The notes beneath the pieces were generated by a model. The model saw only the letters and a program-made list of their open reading frames with translations, was not told where the DNA came from and did no database searches. A stretch of 11,672 bases of DNA from Ignavibacteriota bacterium (GTDB taxonomy: Bacteria > Bacteroidota > Ignavibacteria > Tepidaquicellales > Tepidaquicellaceae): assembly GCA_003158365.1 (NCBI GenBank), contig PMIW01000082.1, positions 409 to 12,080 on the forward strand, in the 5' to 3' direction. Below are positions 1-6,722 of the stretch, piece after piece; position 1 is the first letter of the stretch, and every line of letters starts with the position of its first letter. A program made the position numbers and the translations under genes.

Positions 1-1
1 T

Positions 2-91
2 TCGGACGAACTGAAAAATGGACGCGACCTTGAATTGCTCTCGTCAATGTTTCGTGCCGTAACGCTCATCGATGCCATTAATTTAGTGTAA
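2..91 (+). CDS. C-terminal fragment of an unidentified protein (5' end outside window)
   Basis: An open frame runs from the window edge to a TAA at 89–91 and would encode 29 residues starting SDELKNGRDLELL and ending TLIDAINLV. It looks coding because it is clearly richer in G+C than the intergenic DNA here, and because it mixes a charged stretch with a hydrophobic, membrane-like end (TLIDAINLV). The pattern 'RDLELL...LIDA' loosely recalls C-termini of small membrane proteins of the DUF5683 type, but that is only a resemblance. It converges on the PAP2 gene, and the two 3' ends overlap by 14 bp (78–91), leaving no room for a terminator between them. With so little sequence no function can be assigned. 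Confidence 0.45.
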   Translation, partial: SDELKNGRDLELLSSMFRAVTLIDAINLV

Positions 92-857
92 TTCTTATCG
101 TGAGGGGGAAGAGGGAGGACATATGGACCCGGCCTTCCTCTTGCTCATGCTGATCTACAACCCAGGTCGCTATAAAATACCCGAACGCCGCACCCAGAAA
201 ATCATCAGATGCCCAGTGTTGATCCTGATAAACACGTGAAATTAATGTCAGCGCAGCCGGTAAGTAAGCTAATACTTTTAACCAAACTGGTTTAGCATTT
301 CTTGAAAGAACTGTGGATATGACAAGTGCAACAGTACTATGCCCGCTTGGATTTGAATGGTATTCCTCGCTAAAAAGTGATGAGAACGGGTGAAATGTGG
401 TAGGGCCTTCATCCATATAAGGTCTCGCCCTGCCAATTGCCAGCTTTAATATATAGTTAATCACTCCGGCATAGATCGAAGCCTGCCCGATTTCATATGC
501 AATTTTCCTTGCAGTTATATCTTTTGCTATCACCGAATACAAACCAAATCCCATAAAGAAAGCAACCGGAGAATATAATTCACCGTACATTCTTCCGAAT
601 TCTACAGGAGCACTTTTAGTGTATTTCTGGTTCCGTAAAACCGCATCCCTTATTGGCTGGTCGGCAAAAATTGACAGTCCCCCGCCGACTGCTATCACGC
701 CGAATTTGAGATAATCATTACCTTCCCATTTCAAAGGCTGTTTTATAAAATCAACTGTTTCATTTGCGAATTGAGAAAAAGTGTATTTGTTTTGAGCAAA
801 TACAGAAGATTCAAATAATGTGATAAATAGAATTAATATTAGAATTTTATACCGCAT
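78..857 (-). CDS. PAP2-family (type 2 phosphatidic acid phosphatase) membrane phosphatase
   Basis: This 259-residue protein carries the complete PAP2 phosphatase signature in order: KLAIGRARP (K138, R145, P146), PSGH (170–173) and SRVYQDQHWASD (S207, R208, H214, D218). H214 is the expected phospho-acceptor histidine and H173 the general acid. The family removes phosphate from lipids such as phosphatidic acid or undecaprenyl pyrophosphate on the outer face of a membrane. Residues 1–21 form a signal peptide (cleavage likely after VFA), and hydrophobic stretches near 50–62, 95–111, 122–140, 175–183 and 195–207 would be membrane helices. The start is the only good Met before the signal peptide; no Shine-Dalgarno sequence is visible. 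The gene lies 70 bp downstream of the DUF3943 barrel gene on the same strand, so co-transcription is likely. The exact substrate cannot be read from the sequence. Confidence 0.9.
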   Translation of the reverse strand: MRYKILILILFITLFESSVFAQNKYTFSQFANETVDFIKQPLKWEGNDYLKFGVIAVGGGLSIFADQPIRDAVLRNQKYTKSAPVEFGRMYGELYSPVAFFMGFGLYSVIAKDITARKIAYEIGQASIYAGVINYILKLAIGRARPYMDEGPTTFHPFSSLFSEEYHSNPSGHSTVALVISTVLSRNAKPVWLKVLAYLPAALTLISRVYQDQHWASDDFLGAAFGYFIATWVVDQHEQEEGRVHMSSLFPLTIRITLN

Positions 858-873
858 TGATTATATTATTATT

Positions 874-907
874 AATTGTTCATTAAATAAACTTATCTAG
901 AACAATT
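874..907. repeat. 8-bp inverted repeat between barrel gene and PAP2 gene
   Basis: AATTGTTC (874–881) is repeated in inverse as GAACAATT (900–907) with an 18-nt spacer. It sits 17 bp upstream of the PAP2 start codon, so it could be an operator for that gene or an intercistronic RNA stem. The same gap holds two copies of TATTATTATTAATT (864–877 and 913–926), which is low-complexity sequence. No T-run follows the stem, so it is not a standard terminator. Function is unknown. Confidence 0.3.
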
Positions 908-927
908 GGATGTATTATTATTAATTA

Positions 928-2619
928 TTAAAGTTTGAAATTTCCTACATTAACCATAAGATAAAGTCTCTGTTCTGTTCTGACACTTCGGAAATTACCG
1001 AAATCAGAGGTATTCCTGGTTGAGTAGTACACCAACTGTTCAAACCCTGCGTACAGATTTCCTATTAGTTTTACTGTAACTCTGGGTCTGAATATACCTA
1101 TATAATTATTTCCAACAGGTCCGACATAAGTATGAATCCAGTAAAAATTACCGTTTACCTGGAAACTTGCCCAACCGAAATTAATACCCGTTTCGAGTTT
1201 TGTCTCAAGTCCGCCGCCATAAGTATAATCTCTTACCTGTGATGTATCAGGACCAAGTCGCGTACTATTGCCGGCTAAAGGAACTAAATCCAGATGAACA
1301 TTTGTAAATATATAAGTTCCTTTGGATATAGGATATTTAGACATAATTCCGCCGCCTAAGCCAATGGTTCCAAGTTCGAATGTCAAATTATCATAGTAGT
1401 CATAATGCTGGAATGCCCCTATCAGCATTTCAAGTTTACCCGATTGAACGGTTTTACCGAATAAGACTCCGTATCCAACTACATTTTCAGCAATTTTCCT
1501 TCCTACACCCAAATTTACGCCTGCATGTATAGTAAAGAAATCAAACGGCTTCCATTCTCTTTTTTCAAACGGATATCCATAATCAAGTTGTATGTTTACT
1601 AATGTGTTATTGGGTCCCGTTCCGAAACTGTTACCAACATTTGCTTTTCTCATACCAGCTGATATTTCTATATTAAGCGGTTCTTTCTGATATACTTCCT
1701 CTTTTGTTACTCTTGTCAGTTTTCCCTGTAGAAACCTGCTAAAAAATCTTGTAGGACTGATAATTGCGGCTCCTAATTCTCTAAAAAATCTATTATATCC
1801 GGTCGTTCTGTCATCAAGCAAATTTGAGCTTAGCCTATATAGAATTTCTCCGTAGAATCCCCCGCTGATTGTCGTATTTATTTGGTCATTATACGAAGGA
1901 AGAGTATTTTCACCAAAATACTCCCACATTAAGCTTCCCCCAAATGCAAATGGTAAAGATTCCCAGTAATTATATCCGTTAGAGCGGGCTGTCATAAAAT
2001 GGTTTCCCCCGGAGAACGGGTGCATTAGAAAGTTCATTCCGAATCTGTCTCTGTCCCACTCCCACCCGGTTTTTATGTTATGACTCCAGGAATTAAAACC
2101 AACTCTTCCAAAATCCACATTAGCAATAAACCTGTTGTATAATCCTACGAAAGCATGCTGCTCAAGTACTCCTGCTATTGGTCTCCATATAGGATATTTT
2201 TTATTGTATAAAGTATCATCCCGCAGTAAATCACCAAACATATTGAATCTGGTCGAGTCATAGGACTTAATCTTACCTTCTTCAGTTTTAGCAGTGTCAT
2301 TTGATTTTACAATCTTCTCGTCCTTCTTTTCGTCTTTCGTATTCCTTATTGTATCAGCTTGCTTTGTCATTCCCGTATCATTTGGAATTGTATCTTTCGA
2401 GAAGGCAGAAAAATTGTCAGGATGTAAATTACCGGTTTCATTAATTTGTTTAACATCAGTCGACCCATTAAACATTACATATTTTTGTATTGTATTTTCA
2501 GCTTTAACTTCCCGTACATCAGATATAGTCTGACAGAAGCATAATGATGAGAATGTCAAAAAAGAAATCATAATCAAAACAGCAAATGTATTTGATTTAT
2601 TAATTATTGTGTAATTCAT
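928..2619 (-). CDS. DUF3943 outer-membrane beta-barrel protein
   Basis: This 563-residue secreted protein has an N-terminal signal peptide (about 1–29, hydrophobic core AVLIMISFLTF, likely cleaved before QTIS). A long, polar, probably disordered linker follows (about 30–140, rich in D, T, K, E and N). The recognisable DUF3943 block spans about 175–237: the motif HPFSGGNHFMTARSNGYNY (200–218) followed by WESLPFAFGGSLMWEYFGE (219–237), which matches the family hallmark of an (H)P-x-G-x-x-x-x-x-A-R-x-N-G-Y run and a W-E-Y-F-G-E end. The remainder to the C-terminus alternates polar and aromatic/hydrophobic residues, as expected for beta strands of an outer-membrane barrel, and ends LYLMVNVGNFKL. 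The biochemical role of DUF3943 is not known to me. It lies directly upstream of the PAP2 gene, so a shared envelope role is plausible but inferred. CFC near residues 27–29 is not a proper lipobox. Confidence 0.82.
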   Translation of the reverse strand: MNYTIINKSNTFAVLIMISFLTFSSLCFCQTISDVREVKAENTIQKYVMFNGSTDVKQINETGNLHPDNFSAFSKDTIPNDTGMTKQADTIRNTKDEKKDEKIVKSNDTAKTEEGKIKSYDSTRFNMFGDLLRDDTLYNKKYPIWRPIAGVLEQHAFVGLYNRFIANVDFGRVGFNSWSHNIKTGWEWDRDRFGMNFLMHPFSGGNHFMTARSNGYNYWESLPFAFGGSLMWEYFGENTLPSYNDQINTTISGGFYGEILYRLSSNLLDDRTTGYNRFFRELGAAIISPTRFFSRFLQGKLTRVTKEEVYQKEPLNIEISAGMRKANVGNSFGTGPNNTLVNIQLDYGYPFEKREWKPFDFFTIHAGVNLGVGRKIAENVVGYGVLFGKTVQSGKLEMLIGAFQHYDYYDNLTFELGTIGLGGGIMSKYPISKGTYIFTNVHLDLVPLAGNSTRLGPDTSQVRDYTYGGGLETKLETGINFGWASFQVNGNFYWIHTYVGPVGNNYIGIFRPRVTVKLIGNLYAGFEQLVYYSTRNTSDFGNFRSVRTEQRLYLMVNVGNFKL

Positions 2620-2701
2620 CTGGTTTAATTTTTTCTTGTTAATATTTTTCTTTAAAATTTTATAAATTATTTCAGTAAATCTTCTTTATTAACTTAATTT
2701 T

Positions 2702-3577
2702 TCATTTCTTTAAACGGATATTACTGCTCTCACCTGCAAATTTTATAAGTTCAGAATTGAATTTCTTTGTTTCCTCCAGAAACATACTATGACCGCTGTT
2801 TCCAAATGCAACCAGATGTGAATTTGCGATTCCGGCGTTCATCAATTCAGCAAGAACAAAAGCACATATTTTGTCTTTTTTTCCGTGCATAATTAGCGTA
2901 GGTATTTTAATTTTAGCCATGTCATTTCTCAAATCTGTATCCCGCAGAGCAATTAAACATTGAGCAGTTGCATAAGAAGAAGCGCTTATACAAATCCCGT
3001 ACAGCCAGTTTCCAATACCCTTGTTCAATGAAGTATCTTCAGCGGAAAATATCTTTGCAAAATCAGACAATAACTTTGGTCTGTCCTTATAGTTCAATTC
3101 AATTAAATCGTCAACCGCACTTTTAGGAAGATTGTAGGGAAAGTCCTTTCTCTGTGTCCATATCGGTGCTGCCGCTCCGAACAAGGCAAGTTTGGAAACG
3201 CGTGCTCCTTTGTAAATCGATACATAATGTATCGCAACCGAGCCTCCCATCGAAAAACCTCCCAGTACAGCATTTTTAATATTCAATTTTCTCAGAACTT
3301 TTTTAATATCTGATGCGAATATATCATAGTTATATGCTCCATAGGGTTTACTTGATTTGCCAAAACCCCTTAAAGTAATTCCAATTACACGGAAATTGCT
3401 GTCAACTAAATCCTTATACTGGTATTCATACATTTCGTCGCTTAACGGCCAGCCGTGTATCAGCACAACAGGTCTTCCTTTTCCGGCATCTGTTATATGC
3501 AGGTATACATTTGGTTCCACTTCAATATATTCTGCTGCGACTTTTTCGGAATTCAATTTACATTTTAGTTTTTTCAT
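2702..3577 (-). CDS. alpha/beta-fold hydrolase
   Basis: A 291-residue cytoplasmic protein (no signal peptide) with a full alpha/beta hydrolase signature: oxyanion-hole motif VLIHGWPLS (38–46), RGFGKSSKP (70–78), nucleophile elbow GGFSMGG (106–112, catalytic S109), acid HGKKD (D235) and catalytic histidine in GNSGHS (H263). The HGWPLS...RGFGKS...GFSMGG spacing is like the arylesterase / cofactor-free haloperoxidase branch, which hydrolyses esters or lactones and can show perhydrolase activity. Substrate cannot be deduced. The usual Asp before the RGFG motif (D-x-RG) is Thr here (GITLRGFG), a small deviation. It lies between the ferritin-like gene (66 bp upstream) and the DUF3943 gene (82 bp downstream). 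The start at 3577 is the first Met; AT-rich DNA without a Shine-Dalgarno precedes it. Confidence 0.88.
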   Translation of the reverse strand: MKKLKCKLNSEKVAAEYIEVEPNVYLHITDAGKGRPVVLIHGWPLSDEMYEYQYKDLVDSNFRVIGITLRGFGKSSKPYGAYNYDIFASDIKKVLRKLNIKNAVLGGFSMGGSVAIHYVSIYKGARVSKLALFGAAAPIWTQRKDFPYNLPKSAVDDLIELNYKDRPKLLSDFAKIFSAEDTSLNKGIGNWLYGICISASSYATAQCLIALRDTDLRNDMAKIKIPTLIMHGKKDKICAFVLAELMNAGIANSHLVAFGNSGHSMFLEETKKFNSELIKFAGESSNIRLKK

Positions 3578-3643
3578 TGTTTTATAAAAATTATTTTTTT
3601 ACAGTCTTACCATTTATTAATTAATTTTCTCTGTATTGATATC

Positions 3644-4192
3644 CTATGCTGATAACGCACCCTCTGTAATATTTACGAAGTCCCAGTCCAATGAAAATAA
3701 AGCATAGCTGTTTAGCTTATCACAAGCGGCTATTTTCATTTTATCCATCTTATCCAGCAAGCCGGTCGAAAGATTTTCTTCTACCGTCTGTCCGTTTACA
3801 AACCCTTTCATAAATCTCAACGTTTCCCAGTCTTCTTCATTTAGACTCAACTCAGTAAGATTATAAAATGCTTTGGTAATATCCACTTCATATTCAAATA
3901 TTTTTTCAAAAAAATTGTCTATACTATCCGGTTCTTCAAAAGGAACAATTATAGCCGTTACATATATTTCTGCTCCTCTATTTAATATGAATTTCAATAT
4001 TTTCATCACGTGGTTATGCTCTTCCTGTGCATACTTGAATAATAATTTTGCCAGACATTCAAATCCCCGGTCTTCAGCCCATAATGCATAATTTAAATAA
4101 ATTTGCGACGCATCGACTTTTTTATTCATTTGTGCATTCAATGCAGAAGCAAGTGTTTTGGAAAGACTGTTAGCTTTCATTTGTTTTTTCAT
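3644..4192 (-). CDS. ferritin-like protein with a degenerate ferroxidase site
   Basis: The 182-residue protein aligns by eye over its length with bacterial non-haem ferritin (FtnA, about 165–170 residues): AQEEHNH (55–61) matches the helix-B motif QEE-x-x-H, FEYEVDITK (99–107) matches the helix-C glutamate region, and GQTVEENL (134–141) the helix-D region. Ferritins form 24-mer shells that oxidise and store iron. E58, H61, E102, Q135 and E138 fit iron-site positions E50, H53, E94, Q127 and E130. The helix-A glutamate (E17 in E. coli) falls on Lys25 (motif MNKKVDAS), E126 falls on Gly134 and E129 on Val137. Iron oxidation may therefore be weak or absent, leaving a structural or other role. The N-terminus is about 8 residues longer than usual; Met5 (4178–4180) is an alternative start. 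It lies in a leftward gene run, 58 bp after the small-protein gene. Confidence 0.8.
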   Translation of the reverse strand: MKKQMKANSLSKTLASALNAQMNKKVDASQIYLNYALWAEDRGFECLAKLLFKYAQEEHNHVMKILKFILNRGAEIYVTAIIVPFEEPDSIDNFFEKIFEYEVDITKAFYNLTELSLNEEDWETLRFMKGFVNGQTVEENLSTGLLDKMDKMKIAACDKLNSYALFSLDWDFVNITEGALSA

Positions 4193-4250
4193 TTTTAAAA
4201 GTTTATTCGATTTGTTAGTTATCGATTATCAGAAAGTAAATTCTTTAAAA

Positions 4251-4586
4251 TTATTTTTTAATTTCTGGTTCTTCATTTTCCGAATGAGAGACCTTTGAAT
4301 TGCCGTGCGAACTGCATCCGTCAACTAAGATACCCTTTTCACCATTATTTGCCTCTATAATACACACAACTGAACTTTTCATTGAATTTGATTCTTCATT
4401 GGACCGGTATAACTGAACTGATTTTATTTCATATGACTGAAACACTTTAAGCGATTTCAATGATACTATACCATTTTCGGTGGCTTCAAATTCTGTATCA
4501 AATTCCATTGACATCATGTGGTCACGAATATTTAATTCGGGGGGTCTATTTTCTTCTCCCTTAGAATCTGTGTATTTATTTTCCAT
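4251..4586 (-). CDS. small conserved protein of the Bacteroidota 'phosphoribosylpyrophosphate synthetase'-labelled type, no PRPP domain
   Basis: About 111 residues, cytoplasmic, no signal peptide. The central part reads MEFDTEFEATENGIVSLKSL, then FQSYEIKSVQLYRSNEESN, then VVCIIEANNGEKGILVDG. This layout (acidic 'DF.....NGL', 'I..VYRFEGESNP', 'YAIE..NG.KG.LVD.YG') resembles a ~100-residue family common in Bacteroidota that databases often label PRPP synthetase although it has no such domain. I make this match from memory and hold it loosely; its function is unknown. A serine/glutamate-rich tail follows the core. The frame extends to a GTG at 4593–4595, but the ATG at 4584–4586 is preferred: GGA in the repeated GGAAAAT lies just upstream as a possible ribosome site. 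It is the first gene of the leftward run, and its promoter must lie in the 393-bp region to its right. Confidence 0.6.
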   Translation of the reverse strand: MENKYTDSKGEENRPPELNIRDHMMSMEFDTEFEATENGIVSLKSLKVFQSYEIKSVQLYRSNEESNSMKSSVVCIIEANNGEKGILVDGCSSHGNSKVSHSENEEPEIKK

Positions 4587-4751
4587 ATTTTCCACGCGTA
4601 TTATCGTTTTAAATATTGTTGCTGAATATTTACAATTTTTTATTCATTCTATATATGCGCAAATTCTATTTGTACTTATTTTGCTAAAAATGATTTTATA
4701 CTCTTTTATTGGCAAAGATATATATTTACAAAAGATAAAGTAATAGTGCAG

Positions 4752-4878
4752 AAGGATGAAAAAGGAACTACATCTTTAGATTGAGAACTAACTAACCTGG
4801 ATTCTATATAAAAATAATAATTAAGATTTGTCTTTTTTTAAAAACTAATCCATTGGATTTAGTTCCTTTTTCATCCTT
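4752..4878. repeat. long inverted repeat, 127 bp overall (MITE-like or paired operator)
   Basis: The left arm AAGGATGAAAAAGGAACTA (4752–4770) is repeated exactly in inverse at 4860–4878. Allowing one mismatch (4771/4859), the pairing continues three more bases, giving 22 of 23 matching positions (4752–4774 and 4856–4878). The arms enclose about 81–89 bp of AT-rich DNA with no gene. This could be a miniature inverted-repeat element, a pair of oppositely oriented regulator sites between the divergent promoters, or a long RNA stem in either leader. AGTGC occurs outside both arms (4745–4749, 4885–4889), but at unequal distances, so it is not a clear target duplication. Read inward, each arm holds ATGAAAAAGGAACTA, opening tiny frames of 7 and 9 codons; these are probably accidental. 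Confidence 0.75.
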
Positions 4879-4924
4879 TTGGTCAGTGCTAATAATAATT
4901 TATATTTTGTATTTTAGATTAAAT

Positions 4925-4950
4925 AAATTATGTTGAGGAACAACAAATTT
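4925..4950 (+). promoter_or_regulatory. hairpin in the kaiC leader
   Basis: AAATT-(A)-TGTTG (4925–4935) pairs with CAACAAATTT (4941–4950), giving a 10-bp stem with one bulged A and the 5-nt loop AGGAA. It ends 29 nt before the kaiC start. A 14-codon ORF (ATG 4930 to TAA 4972–4974, peptide MLRNNKFYIMKNLE) begins inside the stem and stops 5 nt before the kaiC ATG. A second GGA lies at 4968–4970. The stem or the small ORF could tune kaiC translation. The stem itself is plain in the sequence; its role is inference. Confidence 0.4.
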
Positions 4951-4979
4951 TATATTATGAAAAATTTGGAATAACCACT

Positions 4980-6701
4980 ATGAAAAAGAGCAATAAAAAA
5001 TTTAGACAAAACACACTCCCTAAATCCCCGACAAGTATTCAGGGTTTTGATGAAATTACAGGCGGAGGACTTCCTAAAGGCAGACCTACACTTGTTTGCG
5101 GCAGTGCAGGATGCGGAAAGACTCTCTTTGCTATGGAATTTCTAGTTAAAGGTGCAACACTTTATAATGAACCCGGTGTTTTTATTTCATTCGAAGAAAC
5201 TGAAAAAGAACTCACGGCAAATGTCGCATCACTTGGTTTTGATCTGGATAAACTTGTAGCTCAAAAAAAGATTTGGCTCGAGCACATTAAAATTGAGAGA
5301 GGAGAAATCGAAGATGACGGTGAATATGATTTGAAAGGGCTGTTTGTCCGCATCCATCTTGCAATTGAAAGCATTAATGCCAAGCGTATTGTTCTTGATA
5401 CTATTGAATCTCTTTTTTCTGCTCTTCCCAATACTACGGTTATTCGTACTGAACTGCGGAGATTATTCGGCTGGCTGAAAAAGAAAGATATTACGGCAAT
5501 AATCACAGGCGAAAAGGGCAATGGTTCATTAACCCGCCAGGGACTTGAAGAATACGTTTCGGATTGCGTAATATTGCTTGACCATCGGGTCAAAGACCAA
5601 TCATCTATAAGACGTTTACGAATTGTTAAATACAGAGGTTCTACTCATGGAACAAATGAATATCCTTTCTTAATTGATGAAGACGGTTTTTCAATTCTGC
5701 CTGTTACTTCGCTGGGCTTAAATCATGTCTCATCCAACGAAAGAATATCTACGGGTATTCCTCGTCTCGATACAATGCTTTCAGGCAAAGGATACTACAG
5801 AGGGAGTACAGTTCTTGTTTCCGGTTCCGCAGGTACAGGAAAGACAAGCCTTGCAGCGCAATTTGTCGAAGCAGGTTGCAAGCGCGGGGAGAAAGTTCTC
5901 TATTTTGCTTTTGAAGAATCCCCGAGCCAGTTTATGCGAAACATGTCTTCAATCGGAATACATCTGGAACAATATGTAAAAAAAGGATTACTTAACTTTC
6001 ATGCAACGCGTCCGACATTACACGGACTTGAACACCACTTGACAACATCTATTAAATTAATTAATAAAGTTGAACCGAAAATTGTTATCCTTGACCCTAT
6101 CGATGCTTTTGTTATCGGAGGAAATGAAACCGAAGTAAAGACAATGCTGCTTCGTCTTGTCGACTTTTTAAAGACGAACAATATTACAGCATTTTTTGCA
6201 AGCCTTACGAACTCAGGTGAAAATCAGGAGCTCACCGATATGTCAATTTCTTCCCTGATAGATACCTGGCTGCTTTTGCGCGATATAGAAATCGGAGGTG
6301 AACGTAACAGGGGTCTGTATATACTTAAATCACGCGGTATGGCACATTCAAATCAGATTAGAGAATTCATTCTTACCGACCACGGCATTGAATTGCTTGA
6401 TGTCTATGTTGGTCCGGAAGGTGTATTGACCGGCTCAGCCCGTCTATCACAGGAAGCAAAAAACCAGGCAGAACAATTAATGCGTAAACAGGAAATTGAA
6501 CGCAATCAATATGGCTTGGAACTTAAACGCGCTGCTACAGATGCTCAAATTGTGGTTCTAAAATCTGAATTTAAAGAGGAAGAATCTGAAACTCTTAAAA
6601 TGATTGAAATGGAAAAAGCAAAAACTGAAAGGTTTGAACAGGACAGGAAAAAAATGGCTAAAAGCAGAAAAGCAGATAAATTTGTTAAAAATACTGTATA
6701 A
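4980..6701 (+). CDS. kaiC: KaiC-family double-domain ATPase/autokinase with C-terminal coiled coil
   Basis: A 573-residue protein with two RecA-like KaiC domains. CI (about 20–240) has Walker A GSAGCGKT (41–48), catalytic pair E72-E73 (FEETEKE) and the Walker B-like IVLD (137–140). CII (about 254–475) has Walker A GSAGTGKT (282–289), E312-E313 (FEESPSQ) and IVILDPID (368–375). The KaiC phosphosite block is kept as LTDMSISSLIDT: T419, S424 and S425 correspond to T426, S431 and T432 of Synechococcus KaiC, so the pair is Ser-Ser rather than Ser-Thr. KaiC is the ATPase/autokinase core of the cyanobacterial clock; relatives outside cyanobacteria act in stress or signalling roles not well defined. 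In place of the KaiA-binding tail is a charged, probably coiled-coil extension (about 485–565). No kaiA or kaiB gene lies nearby. It converges on a response regulator gene with 21 bp between stops. Confidence 0.93.
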   Translation: MKKSNKKFRQNTLPKSPTSIQGFDEITGGGLPKGRPTLVCGSAGCGKTLFAMEFLVKGATLYNEPGVFISFEETEKELTANVASLGFDLDKLVAQKKIWLEHIKIERGEIEDDGEYDLKGLFVRIHLAIESINAKRIVLDTIESLFSALPNTTVIRTELRRLFGWLKKKDITAIITGEKGNGSLTRQGLEEYVSDCVILLDHRVKDQSSIRRLRIVKYRGSTHGTNEYPFLIDEDGFSILPVTSLGLNHVSSNERISTGIPRLDTMLSGKGYYRGSTVLVSGSAGTGKTSLAAQFVEAGCKRGEKVLYFAFEESPSQFMRNMSSIGIHLEQYVKKGLLNFHATRPTLHGLEHHLTTSIKLINKVEPKIVILDPIDAFVIGGNETEVKTMLLRLVDFLKTNNITAFFASLTNSGENQELTDMSISSLIDTWLLLRDIEIGGERNRGLYILKSRGMAHSNQIREFILTDHGIELLDVYVGPEGVLTGSARLSQEAKNQAEQLMRKQEIERNQYGLELKRAATDAQIVVLKSEFKEEESETLKMIEMEKAKTERFEQDRKKMAKSRKADKFVKNTV

Positions 6702-6722
6702 AAAATAAGATTGAATATTTAA

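Larger units (their letters stand above)
4587..4979. other. 393-bp divergent intergenic region
   Basis: This region separates the small leftward gene from the rightward kaiC gene and must hold both promoters. It is very AT-rich apart from the inverted-repeat arms. From left to right it holds a leftward leader/promoter zone (4587–4750), the long inverted repeat (4752–4878), an AT-rich likely kaiC promoter zone (4880–4925), and a hairpin with a short upstream ORF (4925–4974). An 87-codon rightward frame across 4480–4743 overlaps the small gene on the other strand and looks like chance. I could not identify a convincing -33/-7 promoter pair by eye. Confidence 0.6.

Noticed and set aside
864..926. 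Direct repeat TATTATTATTAATT (two copies)
   Set aside because: Low-complexity TTA-rich sequence; not distinguishable from background composition.
4480..4743. 87-codon rightward frame
   Set aside because: It overlaps the small leftward gene antisense and runs through AT-rich spacer; the predicted peptide (FSIHSIYAQILFVLILLKM...) has no family features.
4745..4889. AGTGC direct repeats as a target-site duplication of a transposon
   Set aside because: The two copies lie at unequal distances from the inverted-repeat ends (2 versus 6 bp), which does not fit a clean insertion.
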